DNA of 64,000 nucleotides from Cryptomeria japonica (taxonomy: Eukaryota > Streptophyta > Pinopsida > Cupressales > Cupressaceae): NCBI RefSeq assembly GCF_030272615.1, contig NW_026729139.1, positions 1 through 64,000 of the forward strand. Direction: 5' to 3'. Position numbers and translations under genes: made by a program. The notes under the pieces were generated by a model. It was not told the DNA's origin. It was given only the letters and a program-made list of their open reading frames with translations, and ran no database searches. Positions 50,297 to 60,813 of this stretch are shown piece by piece. Position 1 is the first letter of the stretch. Each line of letters starts with the position of its first letter.

Positions 50297-51271
50297 TTGA
50301 TATGTCCGTGTTTATCTGACAACGAAAACGAACCTCTACTAATAGTATTTTTTCCCATTCTAAATGACAATGCAAATGTAGGTACCTATGCTATATTTTT
50401 ACACCGAGAGGCGTTCCTACAGCTGCAGCAGGGGGGAGTGAAGGCATCCGTGTATACACTAAAGAAAACTAAAAAAGAAACCAAAGTAACTGACATCTTA
50501 TGGAATGTGAATTGTTTTGTATTCCGGCAGTTACAAACATCATTCCTTACTGTCACATAGAATTTGAATCTATTCAAATGCTAAGCGATTCACAAAGCTT
50601 ATATTATGCACATCCCATTTCCTCTTTTTCTAAGCTAAATCCATTTCAATTGTGAAAAGCATCGCAGTCTCCATATTCTGGCACTTATTTGTTGCAAAAT
50701 ACACAAGAGTAGATCCAAATACATATTCAAATCAAGAAGGTGGAGAAGACTGTGTTGAACATTATAGTCTCAGGCCACATGAAGACACGCTTAGGAAGCC
50801 ACCTCTTCTCAGGCCACATGCTTTTGCATGGCATATCAAGCATGTTTGTATTCATATAATTTGTTTTACAGAAATAATTTTTTGTAAGGCAGGATTTAGA
50901 AAACCATTGAAATTTTTCTTTGTGCCTTAATTGTTATGGGTTTAATTCTATAGTGGGAAAATTTGGAAAAGAATTCTGTAGTGATACTGTGGTGCTCTGT
51001 TAGGATTATTGTAATGTGGGACCAATGTGATTTTTTTGGATGAATATAGTGAACTTCGAAATATATTATTAGTATTGTTTTTGTTTTTTGTTTTTGTATT
51101 TTTAAATTTTATTTGTTATTTTTAGATAGCGACAGATTTGTATTCGATAGAGAAAACTATACAGTACACACTTTAAAAGTAATTGAACCAGTATATGGAA
51201 GCATTCGTTGGACAAAAGATAAAGGAGGTACTCCTGTAACCTCCAAGAAGGGCATCCATGGTCTCTATCAG
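50297..51271 (+). other. Possible host exons of unknown identity
   Basis: Segment 51126-51271 is open, preceded by a T-rich acceptor (tttttag) and followed by cag/gtgtga. It would encode FVFDRENYTVHTLKVIEP followed by VYGSIRWTKDKGGTPVTS and KKGIHGLYQ, a non-repetitive, balanced composition unlike the surrounding AT noise. Upstream, after an AG at about 50380, a short open stretch reads YIFTPRGVPTAAAGGSEGIR. I do not recognise the family. Candidate exon pair of a host gene or gene fragment; it could be coincidence. Confidence 0.3.
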
Positions 51272-52279
51272 GTGTGAATCCATTATAAATAATACAAATA
51301 AGTCAATATTGAATCCAAGTCTCTATTGATTCAAATGTATGGATACATATTATTTTTTGGTATTCCTTTGTATAGTGGTAAAAAAATATGTTTATTGAGT
51401 GTCTTTGCAATCAGATAGCATATCATAATTATAATTATTTGAACTATTACTAATTTTTGACTGTTTTTTCAAGGATCCGACTGTTCCCTTTCTTTGAACA
51501 GTTCAGGTAATAGACAAGCCATCCCAACATCATAGCTTTGAGAATGAATCAACTTCAAGAAGTTTGATGTTTCTACATATTCATTGAAGCATATTCAATG
51601 ATGGTGTTTTAAGTAGATTATTATCTATTTTATACTATCAAGATTTTATATCATATATTTAATATAAATTAATTGTAAATCATATTAATAATGGTTCCAA
51701 TTGAATCTATGAATACAATTTGCTAATTTGAATATATTGTAAAGTTGGACATTTTTTTGGTGGTCAATTTTCTTGTCGATAAATATGTCTATCTCATATA
51801 GATTAACAATAGAAAATCAATGTCAATTAATATTTTTACAATGCATTCAAAATTTTCTCTCATAAGAGATCCAAATGAATTATACAATACTTATAAATTT
51901 TACCACTTGTGTAGTAGCAAGGATAGATAGAAAGGTTGATTAAGATTCTTTCATGATTTTAGGACTTTAAGTTTATTTTTGTGAAAAGTTTGATTGATAA
52001 GAACTTACCAATTGCTTACAAGGTTTGAGCTCAATATATTCAATTACCACCATCTTAGTCATGGATATGCACATGTAACTTATTTTGAATATTTCATAAA
52101 ATTTATATAAATTATAGTATATACTATTTTGTAAAATTTCATGTTTTTGGGTTTAAAAATGAAAATTTGTTTTAATAGATTTATTAAAATTTTAAATTTA
52201 TTTTTGGTTGTGTATTTTCTTAAATTATTATATCCATTTGAAATTAATTAAAACACATTGTAAATTTACAAATATGTGA
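51272..52279. other. AT-rich tract, nothing recognised
   Basis: AT-rich DNA leading into the telomere-like array. No coding signal or repeat seen. Confidence 0.45.
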
Positions 52280-55240
52280 CTCACTAAACTTGGGGTTCTA
52301 TCTTTAATACCAAGGTTCTATCCCTATCCCAAACCTTGAATCTAATTCTAATCTTATTGATGATCCAAACCCTAACCCTAATCATAATTCTATCCCTAAC
52401 CCTTCTCAAACCCTAACCATAACCTTAATCATAATTATTATTTTCCTAATCTATATATAAATGAATCCAAGCATTATAGCACAATAGTAACCCTAATTCT
52501 AGCCTAACCATAACCCTAAGTAAATCTAACCATAACCGTAAATATACTTGAATCATAATTCTAATTAAGCTATAACTTGAGCTATATTTAAACCCTAAAA
52601 CTAAAGTTACAATCTTAACCATAACCCTAAACCCTAACCCTAACAATAATACTTAGTTTTAACCCTAAAACCTAATCCTAACCATAACCATAACCCTAAC
52701 CCTAACCCAAACCCATACCCAAACCCTAACCCTAACCAAAACCCAAAACATATCCTTAATCCTAAGAGTAAATCCTATCCATAATCCTAATCCTAACCCT
52801 AAACCCTAACTCAAACCATTACCCTAACCCTATCCTTAATCTTAAACCCTAACATTAACCGTAATCCTCACCCTAACCCTAAGCCTAAACCTAACTCAAA
52901 CCATGATATTAATAATGACCCTAGCTCGAATCCTAACCCTAACCTTGACCCAAACCCTAATCTTAACCTTGACCCTAGCTTGATGTAAACCCTAACCCTA
53001 ACCATAATCCTAACTATGACCCTAAGCCTAAGCCTAACCATCATCCTAAACCTAACCTTAATGCCAAACATGATGTAAACAATAAACTTAACCATAATCC
53101 TAATCATAATCCTAACCCCAACCCTAATCCTAACTCTAACCTAACCATAATCCTAAACCCTAACCTTGACAACAATCCTGCCCTATATGTAACCCTAATT
53201 CAAATTGAGATTTTATCATAATCTATTCCTAACCTTAGCCTAGCTCAAACCCTAATCCTAATAGAACATTAATACCAATTTAACCCTAACCTTAATGTAA
53301 TTGAACCATAACCCTAATTTTAACCCTAACTTTGATGTAAACCCTAAACATAATTGTAACCCTAACACTAAACCCTAACCATAAACTTAAGTTCCTTAAC
53401 AGTAAACCTTAACCCTAACCATAATCCTATTTTGAACGTCAACCATAACCCTCAAGTAACCTTGATTGTAAATCCAACCTATGCTTGACATTATCCCCAA
53501 TCTTTATGCTAACATAACCCATAACCCTAATTGAATTCTAATGCTAACCTTCAAACAAAGCTCTATTAATTTAGTTGTAATGCTAACCTTAATCCTAATT
53601 AAACCCTATCCCTAACCCTAATACTGATTCTAATTGAACCTGAATCTTTACCGCAAGCATTATCCTACAATAATAACTCTAATCGTTACTAAAACCACTT
53701 ACAATTATTATTTTATCTATAATACTATTACACCCTCTAATCCGGACCCTAACTCTATAATGACCCTAAACCTAACTTTATATCTAACCCTAACCCTAAC
53801 AACCCTAATCCTAACCCAAACCCTAACTCTTATAGCTATCATCACATACTATCTTTCATTGCAATCTTAAGCCTAACCCTAACCCTAATCCTAATTTTAA
53901 TTCTAACCCTAACCCTAATTTAAATTATAATCACTATTTATAATCTTTAAACCTTACCCTAATTATAATCACTAATACTAACCCTAAACCTAACCCTAAT
54001 TATAACCCTTACACTAATTATAATTATAAGCCTAACCCTAACCCTAATTCTAACCCTCACCCTAATTCTAACCCTCACCCTAATTCTAACCCTAACCCTA
54101 ACTCTAATTTTAATTATAATCAGTAATTATAATCTTTAACGCTAACGCTAATTATAATTATAACCCTAACCCTAACCCTAATTCTAACCTTAACCCTAAC
54201 CCTAACCTAACTGTAACCCTAAACCCTAAACCTAACAATAATACTTAGTCTTAACCCTAAAACCTAATCCTAACCATAACCCTAACAACATGCTTTATCC
54301 TTGAATCCTAACCCTTCTTGAGTCATAACATGAACTGTAACCTTAATTTAGTTGTAATGCTAACCCTAATCCTAATTAAACCCTATCCCTAACCCTAATA
54401 CTGATTCTAATTGAACTTGAACTTGAACTTGAACCCTTACCCCAAGCATTATCCTACAATAATAACTATAATCGTTAACTAAAACCAATTATAACTATTA
54501 TTTTATCTATAATACTATAACTCCCTCTAATCTAGACCCTAACCCTAACAACCCTAATCTTGACCCAAACCCTAACTCTCATAGCTATCATAATAGACTA
54601 TCTTTCTATGCAATCTTAACCCTAACCCTAACCCTAATCCTAATTATTATTCTAGACCTAACTCTAACCCTAATCCTAATTTTAATTATAATCTTTAAAC
54701 TTTACGCTAATTATAATCACTAAGACTAACCCCAATACTAACCCTAAATCTAACAATGATCCTATACAAAAACCAAAACTTGATGGTAACCCTAACCATG
54801 ATATACACCCTAACTGTTATCATATTCCTAACCCTAACCATGATATAAACCTTAACCCTGACCATAATACTAACCTTAATCCTAATCCAAAATATAACCA
54901 CAAACTAAATCCTAATTCTAACCATACCCTCAGTTATAATTGTAACCCTGACACTAAACCCTAACCTTAACCATAAATTTAACCCTAATATTAAACCGTA
55001 ACCATAACCCTAACCCTAACCATGATCCTAATTGTAATCCTAAACCTTAATGCTAACCATAATCCTAAACCAAAACCAAACCCTAGAACGTTGATGCTAA
55101 CCCTAACCATGATATAAACCCTAAACATTATCATAACCCTAACCCTAATCATAAATCTAACCTGAACCATGATGTAAACCTTAACCCTAACCATAACACT
55201 AACCTTAACCCTAATGCTAACCATAACCATAATACTCGCA
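52280..55240 (+). repeat. Degenerate interstitial telomere-like array (CCCTAA type)
   Basis: About 2.95 kb dominated by ccctaa/cctaac hexamers and one-step variants (cataac, cttaac, ctaatc, gatgtaaac). The clean stretches are hexameric (CCCTAA = TTAGGG on the other strand), while plant telomeres are usually the heptamer CCCTAAA, which occurs here only sporadically. Heavily mutated, no pure long run. The open frames on both strands (VRVRVMVRV-like) are repeat artefacts. Confidence 0.93.
53571..54650 (+). repeat. Higher-order duplication inside the telomere-like array
   Basis: The block starting ttagttgtaatgctaacc at 53571 recurs at 54348 (offset 777 bp). It keeps non-telomeric landmarks for about 300 bp (ctgattctaattgaac, caagcattatcctacaataa, attattttatctataatact). 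Confidence 0.88.
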
Positions 55241-55551
55241 ATTAAATAAAGATTTATATTATCATTAAATAAAGTTTAATATATCTTAGATTTTAGTATT
55301 TGCTTTGATCTTGCAACACATATATATTATATAAAATAGTCTAAATAGATATTTAAAATTTCATATATCTCTACGTAATAATATAATAATATTGTAATAT
55401 AATTTATTTTAGAACAAACAAATATAAAATAATAATAATAATAATTGTAATAATAATATTACATATTATTGCAACAAACATTAATAATATAATATTATAT
55501 AGTTCTATTTTGATTTTTTTTATTGTTTCCCATGTTGCGTCGTGATTGCTA
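55241..55551. other. AT-rich tract beside the telomere-like array
   Basis: aataat-rich sequence, no gene. Confidence 0.45.
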
Positions 55552-55698
55552 CTAGCTTACATATATTTGATTTTAATCAAATATATATACAATACGCCGA
55601 GAGATATCCTTATCGAGGCGCCTATTTTTATCATGTACCTGAACTCTAATAGGCGCCTCGATAAGGATATCTCTTGGCGTATGATATATGTAAGCTAG
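55552..55698. repeat. Near-perfect inverted repeat / hairpin (34-bp inner arms)
   Basis: Inner arms 55592-55625 and 55649-55682 are reverse complements over 34 bp with one G:T pair, around a 23-nt loop. Outer arms 55552-55566 and 55684-55698 pair perfectly over 15 bp. The left arm carries about 25 extra bases containing a smaller palindrome (tttgattttaatcaaa). The arms are GC-richer than the flanks. It could be a foldback/MITE-type element or a young small-RNA precursor. No target duplication recognised. Confidence 0.9.
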
Positions 55699-56984
55699 TT
55701 TATTTATTTTTTTAGAGAATGTAGAGTCTCCTATTCAAGCCAATGAGCGAAATGCAAATATACAACTTTTTAAAAAGTAAAACACTAAATATTTTTCATT
55801 AAATTGAAACTTCCATTTTGTCTTTTTTCATACGTTTTTCATGCATAACCTTTTTCATGCAATTATTAGTATGCAAATAATATAATTTTTTTTAATTTTA
55901 AATATTTTAAGGGTGGTTTACATTTTTTTCAAATATATATACAATAAATTAATTTAAATATTAAATTTTGTATTTTGATTTTTAAATTTTTTTAACAAAT
56001 TTAAATATGAAAGTTTATTGTTTTTAACAAAATTTGTTAATTTAAATGATATTTTTCTTATATAATTTTTTATATATTCAAAAAAATTTAAGAGATCATT
56101 AAAAATATATTAATATTATTATTTAAATCATTTTTTTATTTTTTTTTGTATCTTTATAATTTAAATTTTATGTTTAGAATTTAAGATTTATTTTTTAAAT
56201 TTTAAAAAGTAATGAATGTAATATTAAAGATGAAAACAATAAAGCTTCAAATAATTTAAAAATATTAATTTAATTTTAGATAATGAAGAGTTGGGTTGAT
56301 TATAGTATTAAACTAAATATACAAAATGTATAGATAATAAAATAAGAATATTTAACTGAAAATATCATAATTTATTCTCTATTTCTCATTTGGGATATGA
56401 CTGTATTAATTTAATTTAATGAGGTTATAAGAAAATTATTAATAGATTAATTTAGTATGTTAGGGTTAGTGTTAGAGGTGTGATTATTAAAATTAGATAC
56501 AAAATTAAGATTTTGGTTAAATAGTCTAAATTTATTATGAATTTCAGGGCTGGAGATGTGATTTAATTGAAATTATGATAAGAATTTCTTTCATATTATA
56601 AATTTAATCTTAATATTCTTTTATTAAATATATTAATAATATATGTGTTATATTGAATAATTAGATATAATAGTTAATGTCTTATATTAATATTATATGA
56701 GTATGATAATATTTTTATGTTATAATATAATTCTAATTTTAAAATATTATATTCAATATTTAAAATTTTAATTTGAACCTTAAATGCTAAAAAACCTTTA
56801 AAAAAATTATCACTCATAAATTTCAATATAATAATATTTATAATGAATGGACTTGAAAGAGCACCACCCTTTGTATTAAAATATCAAATTTTTTAAAATA
56901 ATATATTATTATAGGATTATTATTAATATATTTAAATTAAATTTCCCTTTTATGTTTGTTAATTTCAAATTAGTTGGCCTTTGG
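55699..56984. other. Very AT-rich tract, nothing recognised
   Basis: Mostly A/T runs without coding signal, repeats or structures beyond simple sequence. Confidence 0.5.
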
Positions 56985-57211
56985 TCCTACTTTGTGCAGC
57001 GTCATCTTTTGAGGACTTTCTGAAAAGGTATTATCATTGGAAATCCGACGGTCAGATCTAATTCTATGGTCACTGGAATTTGTAGTGGTGGTGTTGGTGG
57101 TTCTTTTAGGATCCTTTTAGTTTTTGTTACTATCTTGGTGGGCCTAAGGCCTGATCTTTGTATTTCTGTGATTTCTTGAATAAATCTTTACTCCTTTTTT
57201 TCAAAAAAATA
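56985..57211 (+). mobile_element. LINE 3' end fragment (3' UTR and tail)
   Basis: A GC-richer island ending gatttcttgaataaatcttt followed by T/A runs, the usual look of a plant L1 3' UTR with a polyadenylation signal. No coding part is attached, so this is a heavily 5'-truncated insertion. Assignment by style only. Confidence 0.4.
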
Positions 57212-57364
57212 TATTTAAATTAAATTATATTATTGTTAGTGTATTATGTTGATATTATATTATTTTATTATAATTAATATATTATTGTATTTTATTAATG
57301 TTATTATCAATATTATTTGTAATGTTTTAACTATGACTAATTATCTATGAATATATAAATTGGA

Positions 57365-59230
57365 GAACGCTTGGAGGAAACCCTTCGACCTGCGTTGTCC
57401 CTGGTCCTAGAGGTAGGCCTTCTACCACCATTGTCCCTAGTCCTAAAGGTTGCCCTTCGGCCTGCGTTGTCCCTGGTCATGGAGGTCCTAGAGGTGGCCC
57501 TTCGGCCTGCGTTGTCCCTGGAGGTAGCCCTTGTGCTGTTAGTGGGGTTGTTAACAGTTCGTATGTGGATCGATTGGTTAAGGAGACTCGGTCGTTCCCT
57601 GTTTGTCGCTTCATTGTTGTTAACTTGGATGATGAAATGATTAATGAAATAGATCTAGTGGCCTCTAATCTATCTTCTCATGTGGTTATCTATCGATTTA
57701 AAGGCTTTTGGCCTAGTCTTTGAAGGCTTTATGATTGGGTCTCTAAACAATGGGAGCCCCTTATTTCAGACTTGGTGCAGATTTTTCCTTTGGCCAAGGG
57801 TTTCTTTGTTGCTAAGTTTGAAAATGTAGCTGACAGAAAGATTATTCTTTGCAATCATTGTTTTATTTGGGAGAACCATTACCATGGCATGAGGACTTTG
57901 TTCCTTTGTCTGAATGCTTTTGTAAGATGTCAATCTGGGTTAGACTCCCTAACTTCCCTCTTCACTTTTGGGTGGATCCACTTCTTGAGGTAGTGGGGGA
58001 TGCTTTGGGAGATTTTTTGATGATAGATGATGAGTCCTCTGATATCCTTCATTCTATCTACGCTCGTATCTTGGTGGACATTGATGCTTCTAAGGGGTTG
58101 CTTGGGGAGATTAAACTATCGACTCCCAACGGTTTCTAGATCCAACCTCTAGATTATGAAGGCATTCCCTTCAGATGCAAAAGGTGCTTCAAGATAGGTT
58201 ATGTAGTGGCTAAATGTGATTTACACAAATTTAAAGCAAAGAAGCCTCCGTCTTGGTGGATTGGGGCTTCCTCCCACCATTACACAATGTTAAAGGGCTC
58301 TTCTCAGATGGGTACGGGGCCTGATATTTCTCCTAAAAATGTTGTTGAAGATTCTCCTCCTACCTCTAGTGAGATGGTTCGTTTGAATCCAATCAACGGT
58401 TCGGAGTTGTCAAATGTTGTTGGATATGCCCTTGTTGTTGGTTTTGACAGGTCAGAGGGTGTTGTTCATGTGTCTAGGGAGGTTGTTGGAGTGGTCCATG
58501 TGCCTGTTATTTTTTCCAGGGGTGTTTCTGACCCAGGTTCTTCTATGCCCGCTGGAGCTTCGTTGCTTGCTGGCTATCCCTTAGTCGGTGGTTCAGAGGT
58601 GTCAAATGTTGTTGGATCTGCCCTTGTTGCTGGTTTTGATAGGTTTGAGGGTGTTGTTCATGTGTCAAGGGAGGTTGTTGGAGTGGTCTATGTGCCTATT
58701 GTTGTTTCTAGGGGTGTTTCTGGCCCAAGTCCTGCTCTGCCTGTTGGAGCTTCGTTGCTTGTTGGCTATCCCTCAACTGCTGATTTTCCTGTGTTAAATT
58801 CATTGGAGTGGAAAGATGAGGTTGCTAAAGTTGAAGATGGTTGGATAACGGTAAAAGGTAAATGGTCTAAGAGGTCCTCGCCTGCTTTTGACATGAACCT
58901 TCGATCCCACATGAAGGGTCCCAAAGGGAAATCCTAAGTGTGGGGGTCATCTTAACCCTTGTGGGTAGTTGTGCTCTATTTGTTTTGGGGTGCCTGTAGT
59001 TCCTCAGGCAGCTTGTCTCTTTGGGGTTTATACCCTTTCTTTATCTGGTAGGCTTGTTGGTTTTCTATGTCTATTCTTTTTCACAACTTCGTTGTTGGAA
59101 GCTGTTGGGTCAGTTGTGCTGGTTTTTTGTTGTGGTTTTCATTTTTAATATCTTTGCACAACTTGCTTTGTTGGGATCTAGATCCTAGTACAATCTTTTG
59201 AATTTCGGGTCCCTTCAAAATCTATTTTCC
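57365..59230 (+). pseudogene. ORF1-only DUF4283 / zinc-knuckle element
   Basis: A Pro/Gly/Cys-rich N-terminus with short repeats (PSACVVPG and variants) leads into DUF4283: VVNLDDEMINEIDLVASNL, WEPLISDLVQIFPLAKGFF, VAKFENVADRKIILCNH. The domain continues in another frame at 57849-58137 with WHEDFVPLSE, WVRLPNFPLHFW and LVDIDASKGLLGEIKL. A stop precedes the knuckle region GIPFRCKRCFKIGYVVAKC (the usual His replaced by Tyr). Then an open frame 58206-58937 holds a 64-residue direct repeat. At least two stops and one frameshift. The 3' part to about 59230 is non-coding. No endonuclease or RT follows, as also at 22-23.6 kb. Confidence 0.72.
58398..58781 (+). repeat. 192-bp in-frame tandem duplication
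   Basis: Units begin at 58398 and 58590. The encoded repeat starts GSELSNVVGYALVVGFDR vs GSEVSNVVGSALVAGFDR and continues through VVHVSREVVGVV in both. Exactly 64 codons, so the frame is preserved. Confidence 0.93.
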
Positions 59231-59739
59231 CTTATTCAAAAACATTTATTTATTTTTTTACAAATATAAAATTTTAAATAACAAATTTTTATTTTTACTT
59301 TCAATCTAGAAACCCTACCTCCATATTTTTATTATAATATAATTATTTATTTTGTTATTTTTATATATTAAATTTAAAGAAAAGAAAAAAGAAAAAAGAA
59401 AAAAAATTATTTTCTACCAAACCTAGTTGATAAACGCCTCCAACAAATTTTATATAGTTTGACAAAATATATATATAATTTCTCATCTTGAATTCTTTTA
59501 AAAATATATTTTTATTAAATTCACATATTACTTTACTTGTATTACCTGTTAAAGATGTTAAAGCAGAAATATAAAATGGAGTGAATAAGCCCTCACAGTA
59601 GCTCTGAATAGATCATGTCACCCCGAGCCCGAGGTACAATAGAAATGGTCCAACTAAACCGAAACGGAATTTAAAGTTGGGTCCACATAAGACAGCATAC
59701 ACTAAGTCAATGCTTAGTGTGTGTTGTTTAAGGCTGGCC
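59231..59739. other. AT-rich tract plus a short palindrome
   Basis: No gene. Near 59701-59718 lies actaagtcaatgcttagt, an imperfect palindrome that is the reverse complement of the one at 50072-50089. Confidence 0.45.
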
Positions 59740-60170
59740 ATTTTTGGCGACATTTCAGGAGAGAAAATCAATGGCGATTATTTAGGAGAGGAAGTCAATT
59801 AATGGTGGAATTTTAGTTACTTGTTAAATACGGGAAATCAGCAGAGTAACATATGTATTCCTTTTTCTCCTTTCTTTGATGACATTTTTTCATTTTTAAA
59901 TGTAATATTTCTCTACTTATTCAATCAAATAGCTGTCAACGAGTTAAAATAAACATTTATTTTCATGGATGAGCATGGATCTTCGATGTCAAATCTTTTC
60001 ATTTTAGAAACGTTAAATCTTTTCCCCAAAGAAAAAAAATTTCACGTTGGATGATTGAAAATAAAATATAATATATTCTGCGTAATTCTTGGAAAATGAT
60101 ATAGTTCTCCCTTGCACATTGACATGAACAACGGATGGAATATTTTCTTTAGGACCCAGTGTAAGCAATA
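59740..60170. repeat. RLK copy 2 upstream region, homologous to spacer relics
   Basis: The first part (gcgacatttcagga, gtcaattaatggtggaattt) matches 26809-26880 and 8060-8100. The second part (59921-60165) matches 37640-38130. This ties the dispersed spacer relics to the RLK promoter side. Confidence 0.75.
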
Positions 60171-60224
60171 AAAAACCCAACTTTTATAATATAACTCAAA
60201 ATGTCGATGCCCCACCTTAGTATG

Positions 60225-60759
60225 CATGAGAGTTGCTGGCTATTAGAAATTAGGATCTAAGGATACTAATCATTATAAACAAGATTATAAAGTAAATGAA
60301 ATATGAAACATACATGCAAAATGTACACATTACACAAGATATACATGGGAAAACCCTTTCGGGTAAAAAACCCCATAAAGCATCATTTAATTAAAACACT
60401 TACAAATATAGTCTATAATAAAATAGACATGAACCTGGGGACACTCCTCTAATACTTCCACATGGCCAATAATACCTCATGTGCATAGTGATACAACTCA
60501 CCATAAAGCTCCAAATTCACACACCTCTCAAATGAGAGAGAACCTCCTTAAATATAGGAGGAAGGGTGACTTCACTAGTCACACCTTTTCAATAACCCCC
60601 ACTCATAAATAATTAATAGTCTAATAGTTATTAGATTATAATTATTTCAAATGGGATATGCTTATAAAGCATATAATATATAAGGTTTTATAACCTTATA
60701 TTAGAACATTATATATAAATTTTATAAGAATGTGATCCCTAATAACATTATGTTCTAAC
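60225..60759 (-). repeat. LTR-like insertion just upstream of RLK copy 2
   Basis: The minus strand starts TGTTAGAACATAATG at 60759. The other end near 60227 reads ...AACTCTCA on that strand. The phrase gggaaaaccctttcgggt near 60350 is retroelement-like. No coding parts and no exact target duplication. Tentative solo LTR lying about 55 bp before the start codon. Confidence 0.4.
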
Positions 60760-60813
60760 ACTAGCACTCTTTCTCATTGATTCGCTTCCTGCTTGCAATC
60801 TCCATTGATCATC

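Noticed and set aside
52446-55230. Long open frames with VRVRVMVRV-like proteins
   Set aside because: Translation of the telomere-like repeat; no real protein signature.
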